Below are positions 1 through 5,566 of a stretch of DNA of 7,542 bases, piece after piece (the first letter of the stretch is position 1; each line of letters starts with the position of its first letter). The stretch is from Robiginitomaculum sp. (GTDB lineage Bacteria > Pseudomonadota > Alphaproteobacteria > Caulobacterales > Maricaulaceae). Made by a program: the position numbers and the translations under genes. The stretch spans positions 1 through 7,542 of the forward strand of contig NVVU01000099.1 in the NCBI GenBank assembly GCA_002733485.1, given 5' to 3'. Below the pieces are notes generated by a model, which was given only the letters and a program-made list of their open reading frames with translations, did not search any database and was not told the origin of the DNA.

Positions 1-1
1 G

Positions 2-136
2 AATTGGCAGCTGATAATCCTCGCGCACGGCAAAGCTGGCGTCGTAATCACCGGCCCATTCGGCATAAAGCCGTTTGGAATCACGCGGTGTTTTCAGCCC
101 ATAGGCTGTATCAAGATCAGGTTTGTCATCATTCAT
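2..136 (-). CDS. Class I SAM-dependent methyltransferase, N-terminal 45 residues only (cut by window edge)
   Basis: Reading the minus strand from an ATG at 136-134 gives an open frame of 45 codons that runs off the left end of the window. The peptide starts MNDDKPDLDTAYGLKTP and continues with a segment LYAEWAGDYDASF (residues 23-35). That pattern, an acidic 'DLDTAY.L.TP' lead followed by 'LY..WA..YD', is what I recall from the N-terminus of a family of small methyltransferases in Rhodobacterales and related bacteria, just ahead of the SAM-binding motif I. The SAM-binding motifs themselves lie outside the window, so substrate and activity cannot be judged. Upstream of the ATG there is only a weak purine stretch (GGGG, almost touching the start). 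The gene is divergent from the SDR gene, with 82 bp between their start codons, so the two probably share a promoter region. Seen: the open frame and its sequence. Inferred: the family. Confidence 0.6.
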   Translation of the reverse strand, partial: MNDDKPDLDTAYGLKTPRDSKRLYAEWAGDYDASFAVREDYQLPI

Positions 137-166
137 ACCCCGAACAAAGCGCAACGATAGATTCGA

Positions 167-189
167 AGCAAGCCCAACCAACGCTTGCT
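167..189. repeat. Short inverted repeat in the divergent intergenic region
   Basis: AGCAAGC at 167-173 and GCTTGCT at 183-189 form a perfect 7-bp inverted repeat around a 9-base centre, CCAACCAAC. It lies in the 82-bp gap between the divergent methyltransferase (start 136) and SDR (start 219) genes. It could be an operator for both genes or a weak hairpin in the SDR leader. No run of T follows, so it is not a convincing terminator. A 7-bp repeat can arise by chance. Confidence 0.3.
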
Positions 190-218
190 ACCGCCGCCCC
201 ACCGACGCATCAAAGGGC

Positions 219-932
219 ATGAGCAACTCACTTCTGTCTTTTGGCCACGGCTATTCGGCGCAGGCCCTCGCCGCAGCGCTAATCCCGCACGGGTGGCAGA
301 TCACCGGCACCACGCGCAGCGCCGACAAGGCGTTGGCGATCCGCACCACTGGTGCCACCCCGCTGATCTGGCCGCCCAATTCAGAGGGCTGCGCCCAAGC
401 ACTGGCCGAGGCCACCCACTTGCTGATCTCGGCCGCGCCAACCGCATCGGGCGACCCGGTATTGGCCTTGCTGCGTGATCAGATAACCCGGATAGCACCC
501 CGCCTTAAATGGGTCGGTTATCTGTCCACCACAGCGGTTTATGGCGACCACGGTGGCGATTGGGTGGATGAGACGACACCCCCCAACCCCGCATCAGACC
601 GGGGCCAGCGACGGGTGGACGCCGAAGCCGCCTGGGCCGCGATCCCCGACCTGCCCCTGCACATCTTCCGGCTTGCGGGTATTTATGGCCCCGGACGCGG
701 CCCGTTCGCCAAACTACGCGCAGGCACGGCGCGCCGCATCATCAAACCCAACCAAGTGTTTTCGCGCATTCATGTGGCAGATATCGCTCAGGTTCTTGAG
801 GCGCTTGTCCACCTATCCCGGGCGCTCGCAATACCAGTTGATTATCGAAAGCATGGAGCCCGCCGGGGCCGGGGCTTTGATGGCGCTTTTAGAAGAGCGC
901 CGCAAAAAATTTCAGGCCGAGGGTCTCTTTGA
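219..932 (+). pseudogene. SDR/epimerase-like NAD(P)-binding oxidoreductase, 3'-truncated and joined out of frame to xseA
   Basis: The frame opened by the ATG at 219 encodes 237 residues. Its first ~195 resemble an extended SDR (NAD-dependent epimerase/YeeZ-like) protein. A glycine-rich Rossmann loop GHGYSA is at residues 9-14, YLSTTAVYGD at 101-110 followed by WVDE at 115-118, RLAGIYGPGRG at 151-161, and FSRIHVADIAQVLEA at 181-195. These match the nucleotide-binding and mid-domain motifs of the family. After A195 (codon 801-803) the similarity stops. The remaining 42 residues (LVHLSRALA...) are xseA sequence read in the wrong frame, ending at a TGA at 930-932. A normal member has roughly 280-290 residues, so about 85 C-terminal residues are missing. 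The frame is open further upstream, to 123, but the Rossmann strand LLSFGHGYSA begins just after the ATG at 219, so I chose that start. No good Shine-Dalgarno is visible (AAAGGG is too close). The product is probably non-functional if the junction is real. Confidence 0.7.
798..805. other. Junction between the SDR gene and the xseA fragment
   Basis: On the left, GAG GCG (798-803) still fits the SDR ending VLEA. On the right, CGC TTG TCC ACC TAT (802 onward) fits the conserved RLSTYPGR of XseA, one frame over. The shared bases GGCGC at 800-804 fit both genes, so the breakpoint cannot be placed more exactly; it has the form of a short microhomology join. Missing at the join are the SDR C-terminus (about 85 codons), the XseA N-terminal OB domain (about 100 codons) and whatever lay between them. 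Both genes point the same way, so a simple deletion would suffice. An assembly mis-join would look identical. Confidence 0.65.
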
Positions 933-1971
933 TGATGCGCATAAAAAACCCCTGCCATTTTTACCCAAAACCATCGGGGTGATTACCTCGCCCACCGGCG
1001 CCGTCATTCGTGATATTTTGCACCGCCTGCGCGATCGTTTTCCCCGCCATGTGCTGCTCTGGCCGGTTCTGGTGCAGGGCGATCAGGCCGCCGGTCAGAT
1101 CAGCGCCGCCATTGATGGCTTTAACGCACTAGGCCAAAGCGGCGATGTGCCCCGGCCCGATCTTCTGATTGTGGCGCGCGGCGGCGGCTCGATCGAGGAT
1201 TTATGGGCGTTTAACGAGGAAAACGTTGTGCGCGCAGCTGCGCGTTCCGACATTCCGCTGATCTCGGCTGTGGGTCATGAAACCGACTGGACGCTGATAG
1301 ACTATGTCTCGGACCGGCGCGCCCCCACCCCCACGGGCGCAGCTGAAATTGCCGTGCCGGTACGCACCGAATTGCTGGGCACATTACAAAGCCACCAAAG
1401 CCGCCTTGGGGGCGCTATGCTGCGCCTGACAGGGCGCAAAGAAACCGAATTACGCGCCGCCGCGCGCGGCCTGCCCCGCCCCGAGGATTTACTGGGCGTG
1501 CTGTCCCAACGTTTTGACTATACCGCTGAACGCCTGACCCGCGCTTTGCAGGGTGGGCTTGAGGCCCGCACTGAACGCCTGCTCATACTTGGCGGGCGGT
1601 TGCGGCCAGAACATTTACGCCATGATGTGCAAAGGCGAAGCGAAGCCCTGACGGGCCTTTCCAGCCGCGCCCGCATTGCTTTTGCACGAGGCATTACCGA
1701 ACGCGAGCGAAACCTGAGTGGTACAGGGAAATTATTAAACTCCCTGTCTCATGAAGGGGTCTTGGCACGCGGCTTCGCGATCGTACAGCGCCCGGATGGC
1801 GCTTTGGTGCATGCCGGAGCCGCGCTGATAAACGGCGAGGCGGTACACTTGCAATTTGCCGATACCAGACGGTCTGCGCGCATTGAGGATGGTGCCAAAA
1901 GGACGGCACCAAAGCCGCGCGCTAAAAAGAAACCTGCCCCGCCCCCTTCCGGGCAAGGGTCGCTCTTTTAA
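853..1971 (+). CDS. xseA: Exodeoxyribonuclease VII large subunit, lacking its N-terminal OB domain
   Basis: Exonuclease VII is a cytoplasmic XseA/XseB complex that degrades single-stranded DNA to oligonucleotides. XseA similarity begins at RLSTYPGR (802) and continues to a typical QGSLF end. The first ATG in this frame is at 853 and would give 372 residues. The catalytic core is intact: TSPTGAVIRDIL (residues 45-56, D54), VARGGGSIEDLW (107-118, R109) and SAVGHETDW (138-146, H142 and D145). These align with E. coli D155, R205, H238 and D241 at a nearly constant offset of 96-101, so almost exactly the N-terminal OB-fold domain is absent. Residues ~175-300 are the long helical region that in other XseA proteins forms the arm binding XseB. 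The tail 345-366 is rich in K, P and A. The frame stays open back to 541, but that part is the SDR gene read out of frame. No credible ribosome site precedes 853, so expression is doubtful. xseB is not in the window. Confidence 0.8.
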   Translation: MEPAGAGALMALLEERRKKFQAEGLFDDAHKKPLPFLPKTIGVITSPTGAVIRDILHRLRDRFPRHVLLWPVLVQGDQAAGQISAAIDGFNALGQSGDVPRPDLLIVARGGGSIEDLWAFNEENVVRAAARSDIPLISAVGHETDWTLIDYVSDRRAPTPTGAAEIAVPVRTELLGTLQSHQSRLGGAMLRLTGRKETELRAAARGLPRPEDLLGVLSQRFDYTAERLTRALQGGLEARTERLLILGGRLRPEHLRHDVQRRSEALTGLSSRARIAFARGITERERNLSGTGKLLNSLSHEGVLARGFAIVQRPDGALVHAGAALINGEAVHLQFADTRRSARIEDGAKRTAPKPRAKKKPAPPPSGQGSLF

Positions 1972-2282
1972 ACCACGTGAAAACGGCGGGTATCGAAGAC
2001 CTTGAGCACGGCGCGTAAATCCTTGCCGCGTTTTAAAATCTGATTGCCCGGGGCCAGCACTTGATACTGTCCCTGACGATGCAAAAGGGCTGGGATTTTC
2101 TCCACACGATAAAGCGGCATTTCACTGGCGTGACGAAAAATAGAAAATATTGCCCGGTCCCGCAGCGAATCAATGGCGTAATCCCGCCACTCCCCCGCCG
2201 CCACCATGCGCCCATATAGCGCCATAATGGCATTTATCTCCTGTCGGTTGAAATGCACAGGGGCTTTGGCGATATGATTCAT
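1968..2282 (-). CDS. DUF2794 family protein, small conserved alphaproteobacterial protein of unknown function
   Basis: A complete 104-residue protein starting MNHIAKAPVHFNRQEINAI. It contains the block LYGRMVAAGEWRDYAIDSL (residues 23-41), then RDRAIFSIFRHASEMPLYRV (42-61) and a C-terminal QILKRGKDLRAVLKVFD, which I recognise as the DUF2794 pattern. The family is conserved across Alphaproteobacteria with no established role. There is no signal peptide or membrane segment, so it should be a small basic cytoplasmic protein. The start is supported by GGGA (minus strand of 2289-2292) six bases ahead of the ATG. Its TAA is the reverse complement of 1968-1970 and overlaps the xseA TAA at 1969-1971. 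It is divergent from the ABC operon and probably transcribed alone from within 2283-2543. Confidence 0.85.
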   Translation of the reverse strand: MNHIAKAPVHFNRQEINAIMALYGRMVAAGEWRDYAIDSLRDRAIFSIFRHASEMPLYRVEKIPALLHRQGQYQVLAPGNQILKRGKDLRAVLKVFDTRRFHVV

Positions 2283-2399
2283 AAAAAATCCCAGGCTGTA
2301 GTCGAATCTTTTTTCATTATTACAGCGAATTTAGACAAAAACACAAAACCGCCACATTTCCGACCTGAACGCGCCCCATCCGGGCACCATCTTGCACTT

Positions 2400-2485
2400 G
2401 TCGGTTCGGCGCAGCAGTAACGCCCGCCCTGGTTTCCAGACAGCCCCCCCAGCCCCCCCGGGACAGGCGGCAGCATCGAACCGAC
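2400..2485. repeat. 9-bp inverted repeat enclosing the C-tracts, possible long hairpin
   Basis: GTCGGTTCG at 2400-2408 is the exact reverse complement of CGAACCGAC at 2477-2485. Inside it, CCGCC (2424-2428) can pair with GGCGG (2466-2470), so the transcript of either strand could fold into an interrupted stem with the C7/G7 tracts near the apex. The arms are 68 bases apart and no T-run follows on either side, so this is not an ordinary intrinsic terminator. It could be a structured leader, an unannotated small RNA or a regulator-binding site. Confidence 0.4.
2442..2459 (-). repeat. Tandem 9-mer AGCCCCCCC x2; G-quadruplex motif on the minus strand
   Basis: AGCCCCCCC at 2442-2450 is repeated exactly at 2451-2459. 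The minus strand therefore reads G7-CT-G7, which satisfies the canonical four-tract G3 pattern with loops of one, two and one bases. Two more G3 runs (complement of CCC at 2423-2425 and 2427-2429) lie just downstream on that strand. If the DUF2794 transcript starts upstream of here, the motif sits in its 5' leader. Homopolymers of this kind are also prone to slippage and to sequencing length errors. Confidence 0.6.
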
Positions 2486-2543
2486 CCCTCTTCCCTCATT
2501 TTAAGCGCTTGCCACATTGGCCGAACTGGCGAACCATAGCGCC

Positions 2544-3233
2544 ATGCTGGAAGTCCGTAATTTAAAAAAATCTTTTGCCGGTAATCCTGCGCTGAGAAGT
2601 ATTTCCCTGAGTGCACAGAGCGGCGAAGTGGTGGCGCTGGTGGGCCGCAATGGGGCCGGAAAATCCACCTTGATGCGCATCATTGCCGGCTGTCTGCCCC
2701 CGGATGATGGGGAGATACAATTCCAGGATGGCACCACCATTGGTTATCTGCCAGAAGGCGCGCCGTTATATAAGGAGCTTAGCCCGCGCGCCTGTTTGAA
2801 ATTTGTGCTCAGCGCCCATGGCATACACGGCAAGGCCCAACGCCTGCGCATCACAGAAATTCTGCAAAGTCTTGATCTGGAAGATACTGCTGATCTGGTC
2901 TTGAGCACATTATCCAAAGGCTATCAGCGGCGCACGGCCCTGGGTATGGCTCTGGCTCCGGATCCGCATATTCTGATACTGGATGAACCGTTTGATGGCT
3001 TTGACCCCATCCAAAAACATGCCGCCGTCAAATTGCTCAAACGCATGAGCGCTAATAAACTAATCCTGATCAGCACCCACACGCTCAGTGATGCCAAGAG
3101 TCTGTGTACCCGCCTTGTGGTGATCGATCATGGCTTGATCCGGGCCGATGCCCCCCCCAAGGCCCTGTTGAAACAAACGAAAAGTGCCAATATGGATTCG
3201 GCCTTTCGTAAACTGGTGGGCAACACACCATGA
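2544..3233 (+). CDS. ABC transporter ATP-binding protein, GldA-like
   Basis: A complete 229-residue nucleotide-binding subunit of an ABC-2 type transporter; it would hydrolyse ATP on the cytoplasmic face of the inner membrane. Walker A is GRNGAGKST (residues 34-42), the Q-loop region is IGYLPEGAPLY (66-76, with Glu where many ABC proteins have Gln, as is common in GldA-like ATPases), the signature is LSKGYQRR (123-130), Walker B is ILILDEPFDGFDP (143-155, D147/E148), and the switch histidine is in ISTHT (176-180, H179). The size fits single-domain GldA-type ATPases. I chose the ATG at 2544 because the family begins MLEVRNL. A TTG at 2517 in the same frame would add nine residues, and neither start has a clear Shine-Dalgarno. 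The stop overlaps the next start as ATGA (3230-3233), indicating translational coupling to the permease fusion. GldA is the gliding-motility ATPase of Bacteroidetes; outside that phylum such ATPases serve transporters of mostly unknown substrate. Confidence 0.9.
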   Translation: MLEVRNLKKSFAGNPALRSISLSAQSGEVVALVGRNGAGKSTLMRIIAGCLPPDDGEIQFQDGTTIGYLPEGAPLYKELSPRACLKFVLSAHGIHGKAQRLRITEILQSLDLEDTADLVLSTLSKGYQRRTALGMALAPDPHILILDEPFDGFDPIQKHAAVKLLKRMSANKLILISTHTLSDAKSLCTRLVVIDHGLIRADAPPKALLKQTKSANMDSAFRKLVGNTP

Positions 3234-5557
3234 ACGGGTTTTGGGCATTATTGCGCAAGGATCTAAGGCTGGTGCTGGCCCGCCCGGCCATGTTTGTGTT
3301 TATCGCGCTTTTTGCCATCAGCGCCGGGGCGCTTACATTTTATACAGGGCGTTTTTTTGATGCCAACCGCGCTGATTTGAGCCTGCTATTTACGACGTTT
3401 CCCTGGCTGTTTGCCATCTTTGCGCCAATGCTGGCCATGGAAACCCTTAGTGCCGAGCGCCGGTCCGGTACGGCGGAGCTGTTACACGCCTTGCCCCTCC
3501 GTCCCATGGCCATCATCCTGGCCAAATGGCTGAGCATGTGGCTGATCTGCCTGTTTGCCCTTGGCCTGACCATGAGCCTGTGGATCAGCATTAGCTGGCT
3601 GGGCACGCCCGATCATGGGGCCATTATTGCCGGCTATCTTGGATCAGCTTTATTGGCGGCCAGTGCCTGTGCACTTTCGCTGGCGGCCTCGGCCCGCACC
3701 AATAGCCAGATCATGGCGTTTCTGGGGGGGCTGGTGGCCAATACGCTGGTCACCATTGGGGCCTTGCCATCGCTGCACCGCCTGCCTCAGATATTTTCAC
3801 GGGCCCTGGCCGACTTTGCCGTGCCAGTGCATCTGGTGCCGTTCATCCGGGGGGTGATCAGCCTGACTGATGTTATGTTTTTTGTATTGCTGATCCTGTT
3901 TGGCCTGTTCATCGCCTGCGTGCTCTGGAAAGAAGGACCTTGGCGCCTGCAAAAAATCGCCAGCGCCGCCTTGGCCGTATTGCTGCTGAATATGTTTTTT
4001 TCGAGCCCCATCTTGCGCACGGTCCGGCTGGATTTAACTGCTGGGCACCTCTATACGCTTAGCCCGGCGGCCAAGAAAATCATCCATGATCAGACCAAAC
4101 CAGCCTGGTGGACGCTTTATTATTCGCGCGCTTTGGCGTCGCATTATCCCGATATTCGCAATTATGGTGCTCAGGTCGAAGAAAGCCTGCGCAGTTTTAC
4201 CGATGCTTCTAATGGCAAAATCCACCTGCGCATTATTGATCCGGGGGTGGATACCCCGCACGAGGATCAGGCCATGGCCGTTGGTATGGAAGCCCTGCCC
4301 ACGGATCGCAACCAGCCTTTATATTTTGGGCTGGCCGATGAAACCCAGGCCATCATTCCCCGTTTTGATCCACAAAGGGCAGGTAGTCTGGAATATGATC
4401 TGGCCCGGGCACTGGAACATAATACCACTACACAGCCGCAAATCGCCCTTCTGGATGGTATCGACCTAGCCGGACGAGACTGGTTTGTCACCGGGCGCAA
4501 GGAAAGCCTGATTTTTCGGCAAATCGCGGCGCGCTATCGTGTAGATATTCTGGGGCCGGACTTTGGGCTGGAAGATCTGCAAGATCATATTCTCATGCTG
4601 GTGCACCCACCAGCGCAAGGGCAGGCGCAGGATCAGGCCATTAGCAATTTTATTGCCGCCGGTGGCCGGGCACTGGTGTTTCTGGACCCCTATAGCGAAG
4701 CCTCGGCCCGCCCCGCACTTAATGGCCTGCCTAAAACCGGGGCTTATATGTCGTCCACCGCCCCCGGGTTTTTAGTGCCGATGCGACTTGGCTGGTCCAG
4801 CACGCGCATCGTTCTTGATCGCGATGCCGCCATGCCGGTAGAGCGCAAGGCAAACGGGATCACCCGCACCCTGCGCCAGCCCGCCTGGCTAGGGATCACC
4901 GCTGCCAATATGGCCCCGAATAGTCCCGTGACCACGCAATTACATCGCGGCCTGGTGATGGCCAGTACTGGCAGATTGAGTGCCAGCGCCTCCGCAGGCT
5001 GGACGCCTCTGATATTCTCCAGCCCCAATAGCGCCCTTATTGATGCCAGTGTGTTTGCCACCGATCCGGACCCGGCCGCCCTGATGCAGGCCCTGGTCTC
5101 TACCGGCCAGCCCTATTGGCTGGGTGCGGTCAAAGGCGGCGTCATCGTGCTGGGCGATGCCGATATGCTGGATGATGATTTTTATGTGCAAAATGATCCG
5201 GTATTTGGTGCCCGCGCCCAGACCGACAATGCAAACTTTGTCTTAAATGCCCTCGACTGGCTCACCGGGGCAGATGATGTGTTGGCCCTGCGCGCCCGCC
5301 AGCCCGTATCCCGCACTCTGACCCGCATCGACACATTACGTACCCAGGCGCAAATGCGCCTGCGCAAAGAGGAATTAAAGCTGGGCAACACACCCGATAA
5401 AGAGGCCCGCCAGACTTTACGCACGGTGCGGCAGAAATTTCATCGCCAGATCAAGGGCGTGGAAACTCTTCTTGAAATCACCAATATCTGGCTGGCACCA
5501 GCGCTGGTGCTACTACTTGGTGGTTTACTGACCTTATGGCGACGGCGACAGTTTTAA
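3230..5557 (+). CDS. ABC-2 permease fused to GldG-like periplasmic auxiliary domain (GldF-GldG fusion)
   Basis: A 775-residue membrane protein. Residues 1-235 look like a GldF permease: LLRKDLRLVLARP at the N-terminus, about six hydrophobic segments (roughly 20-40, 50-72, 95-122, 130-155, 160-180, 208-232) and, after the second, the conserved loop ETLSAERRSGTAELLHALPL (71-90). A seventh segment (243-260) leads to LDLTAGHLYTLSPAAKKI (267-284), the hallmark start of the GldG/ABC_transp_aux region. This region continues with NFIAAGGRALVFLDP (473-487), VIVLGDADMLDDDF (638-651) and NANFVLNALDWLTG (667-680). A charged helical stretch (about 695-748) leads to a last membrane segment (752-770) and the cytoplasmic end RRRQF. 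So residues ~261-750 should be periplasmic, held by two membrane anchors. GldF and GldG are separate proteins in gliding Bacteroidetes; here they are one chain, coupled by ATGA to the ATPase. No DUF4340 partner follows, as it does in some such operons. The substrate is unknown. Confidence 0.85.
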   Translation: MNGFWALLRKDLRLVLARPAMFVFIALFAISAGALTFYTGRFFDANRADLSLLFTTFPWLFAIFAPMLAMETLSAERRSGTAELLHALPLRPMAIILAKWLSMWLICLFALGLTMSLWISISWLGTPDHGAIIAGYLGSALLAASACALSLAASARTNSQIMAFLGGLVANTLVTIGALPSLHRLPQIFSRALADFAVPVHLVPFIRGVISLTDVMFFVLLILFGLFIACVLWKEGPWRLQKIASAALAVLLLNMFFSSPILRTVRLDLTAGHLYTLSPAAKKIIHDQTKPAWWTLYYSRALASHYPDIRNYGAQVEESLRSFTDASNGKIHLRIIDPGVDTPHEDQAMAVGMEALPTDRNQPLYFGLADETQAIIPRFDPQRAGSLEYDLARALEHNTTTQPQIALLDGIDLAGRDWFVTGRKESLIFRQIAARYRVDILGPDFGLEDLQDHILMLVHPPAQGQAQDQAISNFIAAGGRALVFLDPYSEASARPALNGLPKTGAYMSSTAPGFLVPMRLGWSSTRIVLDRDAAMPVERKANGITRTLRQPAWLGITAANMAPNSPVTTQLHRGLVMASTGRLSASASAGWTPLIFSSPNSALIDASVFATDPDPAALMQALVSTGQPYWLGAVKGGVIVLGDADMLDDDFYVQNDPVFGARAQTDNANFVLNALDWLTGADDVLALRARQPVSRTLTRIDTLRTQAQMRLRKEELKLGNTPDKEARQTLRTVRQKFHRQIKGVETLLEITNIWLAPALVLLLGGLLTLWRRRQF

Positions 5558-5566
5558 GCGTGCGGC

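Larger units (their letters stand above)
2283..2543. promoter_or_regulatory. Divergent intergenic region between the DUF2794 gene and the ABC operon
   Basis: This 261-bp stretch has no convincing gene and must hold the start signals for both the DUF2794 gene (leftward) and the ABC operon (rightward). Its left third (2283-2350) is A/T-rich. On the minus strand it has TAATAA at about 2311-2316, with TTGTGT 18 bases upstream, as a weak candidate promoter for DUF2794. The right two thirds are GC-rich and hold the paired C7 tracts and an inverted repeat, listed separately. I could not pick out a convincing plus-strand promoter. Open frames crossing the region on the minus strand extend into the antisense of the ATPase gene and show no recognisable family. 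Confidence 0.35.

Noticed and set aside
541..852. Open frame extending the xseA frame upstream to an ATG at 541
   Set aside because: This part is the SDR gene read out of frame (arginine- and proline-rich, no family resemblance). XseA similarity only begins at about 802.
2283..2480. Possible SRP (4.5S) RNA on the minus strand, suggested by a CAGGTCGGAAA stretch
   Set aside because: The invariant GGTCCGGAAGGAAGCAGC core is not present and the surrounding pairing does not fit the SRP hairpin.
2320..2740. Minus-strand open frames of 65-98 codons across the intergenic region and the start of the ATPase gene
   Set aside because: They are mostly antisense to the ATPase Walker A region or read the G/C tracts; no ribosome site and no family features.
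4086..4469. 127-codon open frame in another plus-strand frame within the permease fusion
   Set aside because: It overlaps continuous GldG-like coding sequence and has a shadow-frame composition.
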